Part shown: positions 34,078-46,151 of the stretch, one piece after another | Position numbering within the stretch: the first letter of the stretch is position 1 | How the letters are laid out: every line of letters starts with the position of its first letter | NCBI RefSeq assembly: GCF_016808335.1 | Contig: NC_053143.1 | Span: 2,823,398 to 2,887,397, forward strand | Direction: 5' to 3' | DNA: 64,000 nt | From: Panicum virgatum | Lineage: Eukaryota; Streptophyta; Magnoliopsida; Poales; Poaceae | The notes under the pieces: generated by a model | Told to the model about the DNA's origin: nothing | The model's database searches: none | What the model saw: only the letters and a program-made list of their open reading frames with translations | Program-made: the position numbers and the translations under genes

Positions 34078-34123
<46 letters not shown>
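34078..34123. repeat. (AT)n microsatellite
   Basis: About 46 bases of alternating A and T directly after the hairpin array. It creates the Tyr/Ile repeat seen in open frames here, which is not a gene. Confidence 0.95.
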
Positions 34124-34129
<6 letters not shown>

Positions 34130-36070
34130 CATGTGATTTTCTGCAGGTACACTAACAAACGATTGCGTGAGTTAGAACGAGTACAAAACGACTAGATATA
34201 TAATAGGGAGAGTACGTATGTATGCCACCGAGTATCCATGTATATTGCCATATAATTATGTTGGCAAATTTTGGAGAGGACGAAATTAGACGAGCATGCA
34301 TCATCATATCATCATGTGTGGAGTTTTTGGTGGTTTTTCTGGTGCATCCAATACTCGTTCACTAAGAGTATACATCGCTGTTTTGAAATTTTGCGCTACA
34401 CTACTATCGATCCAACTTCTAGCTATCCAAATAAATTTTCCTGAAAAACTTGATTATGAGAAAGATGTGAGAAATTATAGATTTACATATTATAGAAATT
34501 TTAACGACCTTAGGGGAATGTTCATATGGATCTCCAGACTAAACTTGGCCCCTTTGATCCAGTGCCTTCTATGCTTATAGTTACGACTCAGTAGTAATGG
34601 TCAGGTCTTTCTTAACATTCTCATTATCTTCGAAAGTCCAAATAAAGATATTATCCTTAGGTGAAACCCTTGGTTGGTTATTTTGGTATAACTTTCATAC
34701 CATAACTAACTACAATTAACCGATTAGTGGCTCAACGACCTTTCCAATTGATCCAAACAATGATCTTTTCTAGTATTGGTCAACATTAATTTGCCTCTAG
34801 ACCATGTGTTCAAATGCTCGAAGATAATCCATCCCAACTATCCTTGATGACTAAAGACATTCTATTGTTCTTCGAGTATTGATATCCTTCATTCTTAATT
34901 ATTTTGATTCCTACCCTTAATATGGATTCACTTGCATTCTTGCTCGAATCAATGTGAATAAGTTAAAGATTTTAATCACCTACATTATAGTCATCTTGCA
35001 TGAATAGGAATGCAATATTGTTGCATTGCATAATCATACATTGTTTAGGTATGGGTTTAACAAGGTGAAACCGGATGATAGGCTAACTAACGTTATGTGT
35101 CCCGTATGTCTACGTAGAACTTTTGATGTTTTTGAAATATGAAAAACCTCTCTGAATTTGTGCTGCTTGGATTGCTTTCTATGATTTTTCTTTCGTAGCG
35201 GTGATTGTCTTTCAAACTATAGTGCCGCGACGAGACCTAGTGCCTCGTATGGACGCATACGGTTGTGCCGCTGGGTACGCGCTGGCGCTTAAGTACGAAG
35301 GGACATGGACTGTTACGACTGTCTTTTTATGCAACCCATAAAATATTTTTCTCTACTTCGTCCTCTTTAAGGGGGTAGGCCCTAGACAAATAACGACGCG
35401 AACGGGCTGTTTTAGGTTTGAGTTTCTGGGATAGTAGTATACTAACATGCATGGCAACATATGCATCTTGCATCATGCAGTTCCATTAATAAACAATATC
35501 GAGCAAAAATATTCTTGAGAAAAACTTGCTTTGATGCCCTTTCTTTTCAGTTTCCCAGAGTTCGTTAAAAACTCACTTTGATGTCTGTTCTATCTAGATT
35601 CACCACCAAATTGAGAATTTGATTCTTCTCAGAAATCTCCTTGATTCATATTCGTTGAGAAGCTTAGAACCTCTCTTCTTTAAAAATCCTACTTTCTGTT
35701 AGTACGGGAATAATCAACCGGACCTTTTCAACCAACGTTGATGGTGTTTGTGTCCACATATATTATCCACAGACACTTGCTGCAAAAGCTGAAGCCCTGG
35801 AGCTTTTTAGTGTGGAAAAACAATTGATTAGCTCATACCGTGGCACGGTTAATTTTCAGTAAGATTATGACAGTCTGGTTGCTATGCAACTTATGTCTTC
35901 CAGAATCATATCGAGCAAGAGATTAGCAAATCAGCTGGCAATATTTATACCATTAAAATCAGATATATTGATTAATCTAGAGACTAGCACCCACATCAGC
36001 CGATCCTTGTCCTTAGTTTATCGATTGTTCTCCTTTACTTTCTCTCCACTTAAATCTCGGGACGAGATTT
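34124..36070. other. Non-coding internal region of the LARD element
   Basis: Frames are short and I find no gag, protease, RT, RNase H or integrase motif on either strand. One further hairpin (cgtatg/catacg, 35246-35261) resembles those of the leader array. A second copy of the purine-tract motif tttaagggggtagg occurs at 35366-35379. Confidence 0.65.
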
Positions 36071-36071
36071 A

Positions 36072-36087
36072 TTTAAGGGGGTAGGAT
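36072..36087 (+). other. Polypurine tract of the LARD element
   Basis: tttaagggggtaggat directly abuts the right LTR start at 36088. The words gggacgagattta just before it and this tract are typical of Del/Tekay-like gypsy elements (family knowledge), which hints at the helper family. Confidence 0.8.
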
Positions 36088-39000
36088 TGTAACACCTCTC
36101 AATTAGGAGTGCTAAACACGATTTGAAGATTCAAATTTGGTCAAAATTATCAAGCCACACGTGTAGCTCTCTGCTCTTTCTCCCGTGCGTCGTCGCCGTG
36201 GTCAAGTTGGCCACGAACGCCGCTCGCGCGCGCTCACGACGCGCGTCCCCGCCCATGCCGTCCTTGTCTCGCTCGTAGGCCAGCACGCTCCTCTCCCGAA
36301 CCCTCTCCATGCTGCCTGAGCCGCCCACGCCTCTCCCTCTCCCTCTCGCGCGAGGGCCGCTTGCCATGGCCGCCATTAGCGTCGCCGCTCGTCGGTCTCC
36401 CGTGGAGCTCCCTTCTCCACCCTTCCTCGCGCCCAAATGACCCCGTAGCTAGCTTCCTTGGCCTCCACCGGTGCTCCCCGACCCGCTTGCCGCCGTCCAG
36501 AGCTGCCGGACCGCCGCCGCCGCGGTCCAGACCACCGCTATCCGCCCCCTCTCCGTGGAGCCACCACTACAGGCCACCATCTCGAGCTCCAAGACCTTCT
36601 AGAGGTAGTCCTCGGTCCCCTCTCGCTTTTCCCCAGTGGGGCCCCCACCGCCGGAGCCTCTCCTCGCCGGGAAAAGCCACGCCCTTCCTCCTCTGTTCCT
36701 CACCCGACCAGGGACCCGTGCTGAGAAGAAATAGAAGTTCAGGGGCCTAGATGCAAAAGTTCGTTTCCTTTTTCTTTTGTTTTCAAAAACAGCAAACTTG
36801 TAAATTCAATATAAAATCTTAGAAAAATCAGAAAAATGCAAACTAAAATGTTTTGGAATCCTTGCAACAATATCTACAACTTTCATTACATGCACATATT
36901 TATTTTCTGTCTGTATTTTAATCTAGGAAAAAGATTAGATTACATAGGTTGTAATTATTCTAGGAGTTCTACTCACTATCTAGGGGTTATTTTTGGTGGG
37001 TAGCTACTTCATGCTATGCTTAGATTTGTGTAAAAATTTGAGCACTAGTTAGTATTTTTAACTAGATGAAACCCTAGTTTTTGCTAGATCTAGTAGAATA
37101 ATATATTCTTTTATTTCTGGATGTTCTGATTTAGATATATGTATGAAACTTTTTCTGTGTATTTCCAATACTAAATGAACACCACTGTACAAATTTCGTT
37201 AATTATAGATTTGTGTAGCTATTTATTTTATTTAATCCTTGTTTAGAAGACTTTAATTATGAGAAATAATTTATGTTTTTTTAAATCATGAAAATATTTC
37301 TGAGTGTTCTTTTTGAATAGATTAGCTTGTCCATGAAGTTTGAGCACCAGTTCATGACTAGAACAGAAGTTAAAAATAAATCTTGTTAGATTGATGTTTG
37401 TTTTGTTTATTTTCTCAGAATTAATTCTGTGTAGATAAAATCATGAAAAATTCACAGTACCTAATTCATCCCTGTGTCGACCTCCTGTTAAATTTTCAAC
37501 TTCTGTTTTGCTCTGGTTTGACCTGTATAATTCAATCTTGTTTTAAGAGTTGTCTGAATGAATGAATTGTTCGGATTAAATGGATGCATGAAAAGACAAG
37601 ATTTTTACAGAGTAGATTGCTCTCTGTACCTTCTGTTTAGAATAATTTTTGCTGAAATTGTTGTTGTTTATGTACTGAATTATTTAATTATTAGCAAGCC
37701 ATGACCTGCATGTTATAGGAATCAACTATTGCTTGTTTGTGCAGTTAGTGAACTTCTTTTGTGCCGTTGATCATGATGCCCTGGATAGTTAGAAATGTAG
37801 TTAACTACTCTATAAACGATTGCCCATGTGATATGATTGTTTGCTACTTGTTAGACTACAACTTTATCGTGAAGGAAAAATAATAGCATCTATATTGTTG
37901 AGCAACTCAGAACTGTGCATTCATACATATGCATTGCTGCATTTCATTTAGGTACGATAGATGAACCACGTGAGGGATGTGACATTGAAGCCGAGCCAGA
38001 AGACGGTGAATGGTGGACACATCTAGAAGATTGATGGATGGATGGATCCCGATGTGCATGACCGAAGGCAGATGCTCGCCAAGCGAGTATCATCTAACTA
38101 ACACTGACTCAGTGTTAATCCCAGGCAAGCCCCGGAGCATAACCTACTATTTTAACTTATGAAATGTTATAGATATTTACTTGATTATGCATTAAGTTTC
38201 TAGGCGTTGGATGAAACCCTAGTTGCATGATTCCTAGGTTCCATTGGTCGGAATGCTAGTGTGTGTATGTCGTTGTCTTTGCCATGCTAAAAATAGGATT
38301 CGGTAGAAGTCGAGTAATTCCCTGTTACTCGCGAGATATAGGATGTCTTTGTGATTTGATTATGGAATATTGGGATATGGAGGAAAGGAAATGAATTGTA
38401 GACCGGGCGGGAATTGTCTAGCCGTCTGTGTCGGTTAAGGACCGTACCGTTGTCGGCCCTGCTGATCAGGTTTGAATTGTACTAACCGCATACCGGGAGT
38501 AGGAGGTAGTCGAAACCGGTAAGCCGAGTACTGCCCCATCTCGAAAGTACAGGACTCCAACTCACCTCCTGGGGTAGTCGAGTAGTCGCGGAGAAATGGG
38601 GTTGCATATGTTTACTTTTGGTAGTCTCACGTTGAGCTCGGCTGACCATATGATGGTGGGGCGGTCCTGTAGTTCGAGGCGAGGAGGGGAATGGTTGGTA
38701 TGTATAGTCCGACGGGGCAAATACGTGCCGTGTTGGTTAGGTCCACCTTGCAAGGTTAAATCGGATCGATTCGCCGTCAGTCGCTCGCGGACATGAGCAC
38801 CTTGATCTCCGAGTCACATCGTAGTAAGAATATAGAAGGGAATAAGATGATCAGTATAGTTGAACCTAATCAATTGTTTTTCCACACTGATTGGTATAGA
38901 AATACAAACCATAGAAAATAGATATTATTCCTAATCTTGAGCTAAAATATTGAAAGTAAGGACTCACTCTTATCTGCTTTTCCGCAAAACAACCCACAGC

Positions 39001-39481
39001 CAGAAAGCCGTGCATGTCTAGATAATGGGCTATGTATACCCATAGCCGGGTAAGTCTTGCTGAGTATTAGTATACTTAGGGTTTGTTGTTTACCCTGTTT
39101 CAGGTATAAAAGCTAACCAGCCGTGGGGTTGATGTGACGTCCTCACGTCTCCGTAGTTATCGTTTTATATCAAGTTATTTCAGTTGGTTTCTAATGAAAA
39201 TCTTTCTCAGGTCATATTCTTTTCCGCTGCTGTCATTCATTTTATGTAAATTCTAAATTTAAAGCTGTTTTGTAAATATTTATGTCATTATCTATTTTGT
39301 GAAATTATATTATGCTGGTACCATCTGTGCTCGCCGTCGCGCGAGACTTCTGGTGTGTTTCGATCGGCCTGTGGGTTGGAAACAGGCTGTCAGGTTACAC
39401 TTAATTAAGCTAATGCGCCTGATACGTTCAAATGATGGCCATTACGCTTAATTTGAGTTTTAATTTAGCGGTTCTGTCACA
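36088..39481 (+). repeat. Right 3.4-kb LTR of the LARD element
   Basis: Nearly identical to the left LTR, with scattered substitutions and a loss of about nine bases near 39118 (gattaacat in the left copy). It ends gttctgtcaca and is followed by tcagtatcc of the interrupted RING gene. Confidence 0.9.
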
Positions 39482-39534
39482 TCAGTATCCTCATAGATGG
39501 GAGGGTACACGATAGCCCGTCCGCTTCTCTCCAT

Positions 39535-40139
39535 CTGCGGAGGCAGCAGCTGCTCTGCTCGCAAGTGAACAATGGTGGTGGGGGGTGGTGGGGCGACGAC
39601 GAGGGACTGCGACAAAAAAAAGACGGAACAGATGAATCAACCCACCTTTGCCTCTATAGACGGTACGGTTGGTATACCTCCGACTCCGAGGCGGATTCAA
39701 ATCCGAAACACAGCAACGCTCACAAATCGGATGCAAGCCGGAGAGACGCCGGACAAAGACCTTGCTGCCTTGCTGGCGCCGGCAGTGGGCCAGACGGCGC
39801 GAGCGCGTCGCCGGCGGCGGCGGGGGCCGGGGAAGGGGTGGGTGGGGGTGGGGGTGAGGCGTCGCGTGGGGCCGGCATGATGGGTGGTGATGGGGGAAGA
39901 CCTGGTGGGCTAGGCTGCGGTGGGATCTGGGCTGTCGAATTCGAGTGGACGGGCCAGATGCAACCAGCCGCGGCAACCTCCCATTTCCGTGAGAAGGCCC
40001 CTCTCAAAAAAAAAAAAACAAATTCCGTGAGAAGGCAGGCCTTCTTCCGCTTTCCCCCCGGAGCCGTCGGCCTTTGCCGGAGTCAAGCGGAGCTAGGGTT
40101 TGAAGGCCATCGGGAGGGGAGGGGCGCGAGGGGGCGAAG
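39535..40139. other. Promoter region shared between the RING relic and UBL5
   Basis: GC-rich sequence between two divergent gene starts, including a short duplicated phrase (ttccgtgagaaggc at about 39985 and 40023) around an A-run. The last about 100 bases are presumably the UBL5 leader. Long open frames on both strands here are compositional. Confidence 0.4.
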
Positions 40140-40312
40140 ATGATCGAGGTGGTTCTGAACGACCGGCTGGGGAAGAAGGTGCGGGTCAAGTGCAACGAGG
40201 ACGACACCATCGGCGACCTCAAGAAGCTGGTGGCGGCGCAGACGGGGACGCGCCCCGAGAAGATCCGCATCCAGAAGTGGTACAACATCTACAAGGACCA
40301 CATCACCCTCAA

Positions 40313-40361
<49 letters not shown>
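40140..40361 (+). CDS. UBL5: Ubiquitin-like protein 5 (Hub1/UBL5)
   Basis: A complete 73-residue protein, the exact family length. It begins [18 protein letters not shown], continues [18 protein letters not shown] and [20 protein letters not shown], and ends GLELYYN. The double Tyr followed by one residue, instead of the di-Gly of ubiquitin, is the UBL5/Hub1 signature. Hub1 binds spliceosomal proteins such as Snu66 non-covalently and modulates pre-mRNA splicing in the nucleus (known in yeast and animals). The start is certain because it matches the universally conserved N-terminus. The coding region is uninterrupted. A splice donor lies 42 bases after the stop, suggesting a 3'-UTR intron. Confidence 0.97.
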
Positions 40362-40403
40362 CCGCCCCCACGTCTGGCTCCGCGTGCCCCTGCCGCTTAT
40401 CAG

Positions 40404-43276
40404 GTAGGGTAACCCCCTCTCGGATTCGAAGCTGCTCCTCCTCGCTCCTGCGCGCGCGGCTTGGTTTTCCTTTGGCATGCGAGATCCTCGGTTGATCGCT
40501 CGGAGCAGTTTAGCTGACTGAATTTCTTCAATTTTGGGTGCGGCGTTTTACCAATTTCACCTTTGTGCTTCTGATTTAGTCGTTGCTGACTGATTTGGAG
40601 GACTGATGTGTCAAAGTTCTTCTAGTTGTCATTTTCTCAGTGCTGGGATGTGTATGGAAAATAACTGATCCTGATTGATTATGGATACTGTAATTTACAG
40701 GGTCAGCTTTTGGGTACCTTTAGTTGTAGTCTTGTAGAATCTTCAGATATGCACACGAGTACATGACTATGAATTTCATACTGAGTACCTGTACTGGCAA
40801 ATGTCTGGTGATTAAGATTAAGTAAACCTGCTGTGTCAAAATTCAGCAGCGGGTTCGACAACTGTTTTGTGGCATATTGGCATATCCATTTTTAGTGTGG
40901 TCTCCATGCCCTGTTGAATTATTGATCCATGGAATCTACAGGGAGCTCAAGGCTCAGTCAACTAGAGCTATAGGTGGGCGAATTAATGTCCAATGCTTGG
41001 CTGTCCTCGAAATAGTTATTTTGATGGTAGCTACATGATATTTGCAGATCACTTTTGCAGTGTTTCGCTGAAATTTTCTTGGGTCATTGTATAGCCATTT
41101 TTGTTATATTATTGTTGGTGTCTTAATTTGCCCTCTTGTTATGCTTGTCATACCCTACATTTGTTGATGTTTAGTTTACTTGAGTTTTGTTTATAACTTC
41201 TTAGAAAGGTGATAGATGGTGCACTTTTTTCGTTGTTATCGTATTCAACAGATGTGTTTTGATATGCCCAAAACTGTTGACCGCCATGAAAACTTTTATT
41301 GATCCATTGATGGCTGCTACTTTTTTAAACCATGAAACTATGAGTTATTTATGGAGACAATGCCAATGTGATCCAATTCAGTATTAGTTATCTTGAATAT
41401 TTTGATAGTGTGCAGAAACTTTTACATATATAGTTTAGTCTATAATCTCTGCTTAGTGTTTTTTCCCCTTGGTGGCAGTTATGGTTTCTTGGCTATGTGG
41501 AATGCTATCCAATTCGGGTGTCTTGCACCTCTTGCGGTCAGAACATGGTTTTATTGCCTGAATTTATGGAACAAGCTGAATAAGTAAACAAACAAATGAC
41601 ATAGTGAACAAGTCCTGGCAGCATGGCCCTGTTCATGAAAACCTTGATTTCCAAATCATGCCTCGTTGGGTATTGTAGTTCTAAGGTGCCTTATTTTTAT
41701 GTGCGCAAAGAGAAAGTAAAAACTGAAAACTTGGAAGATTGTAGGGAACATCTGTTTACAGGATTCTATTATAGCATTAGATTGTCATAACCTATTGACA
41801 TGTAATCCAATTATCAGTTGCTGTTTTGGCAAAAGTTTATTGTGAGTTAAAATGAAATAAAAGGTTGATTGAGTCATGGTTTTTATGGCGGTAAGGCGAG
41901 GCGCGGCGACCTACCCCCTTCCAGACGCCTAGGCGAATAAGGCGCGCGGCGAGGCGATGCCATATTCATGCCTAATCTCCAATGGAGCAGCACAAAAATA
42001 CACTGATGCATACCTTTTTGCTGCCAATTCTGGAGCATATGTACTAGTGATCCTCCTCTTTCTAGCTTTGCTTGCTGGCTTGATCCATGTAGCATGCTTG
42101 TGACTATATAGCAAGCAGAACAGAGCAGCACTGGACTGACCATCAGCACCTAGCAGGCTAGCACAAACAACCAGCACCACAAGCTAGAGGCAAGTAGTGC
42201 ACAAGCACAAGCGTCAAGCGGACATCACCACAGTATGTCCAAGTCCAAAAGATTCAGAGCAGAGGAAGAAGGTGAAGGAGGAGCAAAGGAGGGGAGAGAA
42301 GAGTGTACTTGTGAGCCAACATGAAGGATGCTAGCATGGAGGCGGAGCAGAGGAAGCATCCACGAATCGATGGGGGCAGAGGGCGGAGGTGCAGATCGAC
42401 GGGCGGAGGTCCAATCGAAGGGGCAAATCGGCGGATTAGAGGCCCAATCGGAGGGGCGAATCGGCGGAGCGGAAGTCAGAGGCCGTGCAGCAAGCAAAAG
42501 CCTCGAATAGGCGGTGTGGAAGGAGCAGCAATGGCTGGATGGAGGCGGCACGCCGCCGAATTCCAGGTGCTGCTGCCGCCGCCCTCTTCTCTTCCTCTCT
42601 CTCTACTCTCTTTCCCTCCCACTCTCTCGATTTTTCGTGCTGCTGGGATGGGGCGCGCCCACGCGGGAGGTATACACACTCGATTTCCCCCCGCGCGCTT
42701 CCCGCCACCCTTTTTCCCCGCGCGCGCAGCCGATTTTACGTCCGTGCAGCGTCCGCCTCGACGAATCGGACGCCAAGGCAATGACTAGGGCGCGTGAGGC
42801 GACGCCATAGTCACCCAATCCGTGGCGAGCGAGACGCCCCAGTTGGAAAAACGCCTGGACGCCTTGGCGACGACTAGGCGACGCCATAATAACCATGGAT
42901 TGAGTAATGTGATAAGGAAGATGTGGATCTTGAAGGATTTGGTGCTCCCAGCTTTTATTCCTTTCAGTTCTGGTGATATGGGTCAAACCAAGGTTGTGTT
43001 GCTAGCATCCCACATAAGCAGATAGCTTATTCGTGTTTGAACATGGGGGCTTGATTGTCAGTACTTGACCTCCTTAAAGCTCAAATTGACTGTAGCTACT
43101 TTTTCATCGGGCAATGCAGTATCTTGTGCACTGAACTTGTAGATTTTCCCTGATTTAACATCCGGCCAGATCCTCTTGCATCTTTTTCTGGAAGTAATTC
43201 ACTTTGGCATTTCTGTTTAAATGATTTCCTTTGGCACATTCCTTCTCCACTAATCATTGTTCAATTCCCATGCAGG
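40404..43276 (+). other. Probable 3'-UTR intron of UBL5
   Basis: A donor (cag|gtaggg at 40404) after the stop codon and a good acceptor (ttcccatgcag ending 43276) bound 2.9 kb of T-rich, intron-like sequence without genes. Downstream of the acceptor comes a short AT-rich 3'-end-like segment before the next gene. A 1-kb hAT element sits inside. The intron is inferred from splice signals only. Confidence 0.4.
41875..42897. mobile_element. Non-autonomous hAT element in the UBL5 3' region
   Basis: A 1023-base element flanked by a perfect 8-bp duplication gattgagt (41867-41874 and 42898-42905). The termini invert: catggtttttatggcg on the left and catggttattatggcg on the right, read inward. Both ends continue into repeated aggcg/gacgcc words. 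The middle (42320-42780) is GC-rich with overlapping open frames but no transposase, so it is a passenger element. It may have captured genomic DNA. Confidence 0.9.
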
Positions 43277-43854
43277 TTGATCTGAATTCGGAAGTCATGG
43301 GTGCGATTCCAGTGTTGTAAGCTACTAAGCTCCCAGATATGAGCGACCTCAGTGAGTTGTGTCAGGCACATGGTTGTGCCAAACTATGAATGACTATTGA
43401 CAACTTCGCTTGTAGTGTTGTGTGATCAACCTGCAAACTTGGTGTGCTGCTATTCGTCGTACTATATAAATAACGTAACATAGTGCTTAACTTTGGTTAC
43501 AGTAATCGGCATCTTTTGTCGTGCAATCATGTGTCCTTCATTCTGCTCGTTATTGTGCTTCATCGTTCATTCGTCTGCAGAATCGTCAGTTTGAAATTTC
43601 CGGCACAACTGGAATGGAACCACGATGTTCTCCGTGATTAGATTATATTTTGCTAGTTAAAGCCCGAAATCGGAGTTGCTTGTTCTGCTCCGGGGACAGT
43701 AGGAAAAAGGATTTGCTTGTTTGTTGGCCTCCCCCCTCTGTGATTTGGGATCCTTCCAATTAGGAGCAGTACTGCAGAGGATCCTCCCGGCAATTAGGAA
43801 CCTCTCCTCCTTCTCCCTTCTGAATTCCGAATCCATTAGCCGCCGCCGCCCGCA
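43277..43854. other. UBL5 3' end and TRAUCO-like promoter
   Basis: Contains the putative last UTR exon of UBL5 and then the leader region of the next gene. I see no coding sequence. Its exact polyadenylation and start sites cannot be fixed. Confidence 0.35.
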
Positions 43855-46151
43855 ATGCAGCCTCCATCCGATCTCTCACCGCCCTCTCCGCCTGCCGATA
43901 CACCAGCCTCCGCCGCCGCCCAAACCCCAAGCCTCCCCGACACGCCGGCCTCCTTGGATCCCGACACCCCCTTCTCCGACGCCGCACCCGTCGACGCCTC
44001 GGACGCCGACACCCCTGCCCTCGCGCCGACACCCGACGGCGCCCTCGCCTCCGCCTCGGACGCCCCCGGCGACGGCGAGGATGACGGGATCACCAACCCC
44101 TCCGGCGCCTCCAGGAAGCACATGACCCTATCGCCGCCGGCGGCGGCCAGTAAGAAGTCGAAGAAGAAGGGCGGTAACAGCGTCTGGACCCGGCCAACCT
44201 CCCGCAAGGGCAAGAAGAAGGCCAAGCAGCCGGGCGGCCCCGGCCACGGCCCCGGCGGCGGCGGCGGCATTGGCGCCCACCCCGGGCCCAGCCGGCGGGG
44301 ACGAGCTGTGCCAGCTCGTTCCCGCGACCCGCCTCGCCGCCGAGCGCAACGACGACGCGGCCGCCCAGCCCGTGCTCCTCTCCCGCTTCTTCAAGTCCGA
44401 GAGGATCGAGGTCTCCGACGACCGCCTCACCGCCGCCAGCACCAAGGGCTACCGCATGGTGCGCGCCACCCGCGGCGTGGCGGCCGGGGCGTGGTACTTT
44501 GAGGTCAGGTTCGTGCATCTGGGCGCCACTGGCCACACGCGCCTTGGATGGGTGACCAACAGAGCGGACCTCCAGACGCCGGTTGGGTACGACGCCTATG
44601 GGTTTGGGTACCGCGACATGGATGGCACCAAGGTGCATAAGGCTTGGAGGGACAAGTATGCTGATGAAGGGTACGGGGAAGGAGACGTTCTCGGGTTCTA
44701 CATTTCTCTGCCTGATGGGGAGCAGTATGAGCCTAAGCAACCTGACCTGATTCAACACAAGGGAATGCCCTTTCATGTGCAAGTGCCCAAGGAGGAGCAA
44801 AAGATACCAGCTCCCGTTCCTGGTGAGTGCCTGTTTTAATAAATTCTGTATATAGCTGTAGGTTGTTATGTCAATTAAAACATCACACAGTTTTAACAAT
44901 GAAATGACTATGAAGTAGCAATTGTACAAATAAGATGTCAGCTAAGGTGAAAATTGTTTCTCACTCAGTTCTTGAGATGATGTATATGAATACTAGCAGA
45001 ATTTTGAAAATGGAGTATTGGGATTTCAAGATAACAAATTCAAGAAAAGAATGTCTTATGAAACTAGTAATCGTGTATAAACACTTTCTATTACAGTCAT
45101 GTTATTTATACAATGAATGGTTAGGACTGAGTGATGTTTAAAAATCATATGCAGAGGTTGTGTACTGATATTGAATTAAACAATTAAATGCATTGCATTG
45201 CTCGTGCTTCACGATGTGTTGTACATGTCATTTGGTTTTAGATTCGCATGTTGTTTTCCCAACACAGATTCCTGGTCCCTCTTTAGACATTATGTAGACT
45301 AGTTAAATGTGTATGATTGCACAAACTAGATGATAGTTTCCATTTATTCAACTTTTAATAATTTCCAAAGCCTAAACTAATGTGTATTGTGTCAATAAAT
45401 CCTTGCTCTATTGTTGTTGGAATGCTAGTTGAAAATTAATCTTGAAGTATAACCTTTTCCTTTGGGACTTTACAGTCTTGTCATTGTAGCGTCATTGCAC
45501 CTTATAGTTGCTCCCATACCTGAATAAGTATATGCATCTTCAAATCAATATTTCTAGAAGTATATTGTTGTATCTTCAATACATGAATAAAGTGCATCTT
45601 TAATATTGATTTTTGTATGGTCTAGTTAGAAATTCCAATTGGTTATGCTTGAGAGGTTTTAGTTATCCCATTAGTGCTAAAATATTTGGATGTTGGGTGT
45701 TCAATATGTACTAATTGGTGCGCCTCTTTGTGTTCCATTAGATTACACTTTGTTCTGCACTCATGAATAGAATAGGATGTGTCCCAACAATGGCTCTTTT
45801 ACACCTATGTTGGCCCGTTATCTTGTTTGTTCGGAGTTCAGTTAATATAGATATTCAGTAGTTATTGTATATGCAGGGAGTGAGATATGCTACTTCAAGA
45901 ATGGGGTATGCCAAGGCAGTGCCTTCAAGGACATTCCTGGAGGGAGGTATTACCCAGCTGCATCAATGTATACACGCCCTAAGGAGTCAAACTGTGTAGT
46001 AAAATTCAATTTTGGGCCAGACTTTGAGTTCTTCCCACAAGATTTTGGTGGCCTGCCAATCCCTCAACCAGTGAGTGAGGTGCCTTATCAGGCACTTGAG
46101 GTGAAGAATGAGGGGCCTGTTGAAAATGGTATTGCTGAAAAAACTTGCTAG
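43855..46151 (+). CDS. TRO: TRAUCO/ASH2-like SPRY protein (apparent frameshift in exon 1)
   Basis: Two exons: 43855-44822 and 45877-46151, joined P-G-S-E-I-C across a GT-AG intron. The N-terminus is Pro/Ala/Asp-rich and ends in a basic block ([20 protein letters not shown]) conserved in plant TRAUCO. The SPRY domain follows: [34 protein letters not shown], then exon 2 [19 protein letters not shown] and [19 protein letters not shown]2-like proteins are core subunits of the nuclear COMPASS-type H3K4 methyltransferase complex; Arabidopsis TRAUCO is needed for early embryo growth (known). The first 130 or so codons and the SPRY part lie in different frames. The switch falls between about 44155 and 44270 in a GGC-rich stretch, so a base-count error is as likely as a mutation. 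Otherwise the gene looks healthy at about 414 codons. Confidence 0.85.

Larger units (their letters stand above)
29945..39481 (+). mobile_element. Large non-coding LTR retrotransposon derivative (LARD type)
   Basis: Two very long direct repeats (29945-33344 and 36088-39481, 3400 and 3394 bases) enclose 2.74 kb with no retrotransposon protein domain in any frame. Both LTRs start tgtaacac and end tctgtcaca. The left is followed by tggtatcagagc, the classic primer site for initiator tRNA-Met. The right is preceded by the purine tract aagggggtagga. In stretches I compared, the LTRs differ at roughly 1-2% of positions, so the insertion is fairly young. Flanking 5-mers (ttggt left, tcagt right) match poorly. 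It must have moved using proteins of another, probably gypsy-type, element (inference). It disrupts the RING-H2 gene. Confidence 0.88.
29526..39534 (-). pseudogene. RING-H2 finger protein gene split by an LTR element
   Basis: The C-terminal part (29526 to 29939) has a full RING-H2: CSVC, 15 residues, then CSHSFHEQC, ten residues and CPLC. Such proteins are ubiquitin E3 ligases. The frame has no ATG before 29915, where the non-coding LTR element starts about 30 bases away. On the far side of that element (39534 to 39487, minus) a short frame MERSGRAIVYPPIYEDT begins. Joined through a 5-base target site, the reading continues DRWGDHVY before a one-base shift returns to MVHTRSDFYPQDHHD. The gene thus seems to have had its start about 50 bases into the far flank, was split by the insertion, and carries a one-base lesion. 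It would otherwise encode about 150 residues. The reading across the insertion is my inference. Confidence 0.68.

Noticed and set aside
33919..34195. Open frames with Tyr-Ile repeats
   Set aside because: They translate the (AT)n microsatellite and the hairpin array.
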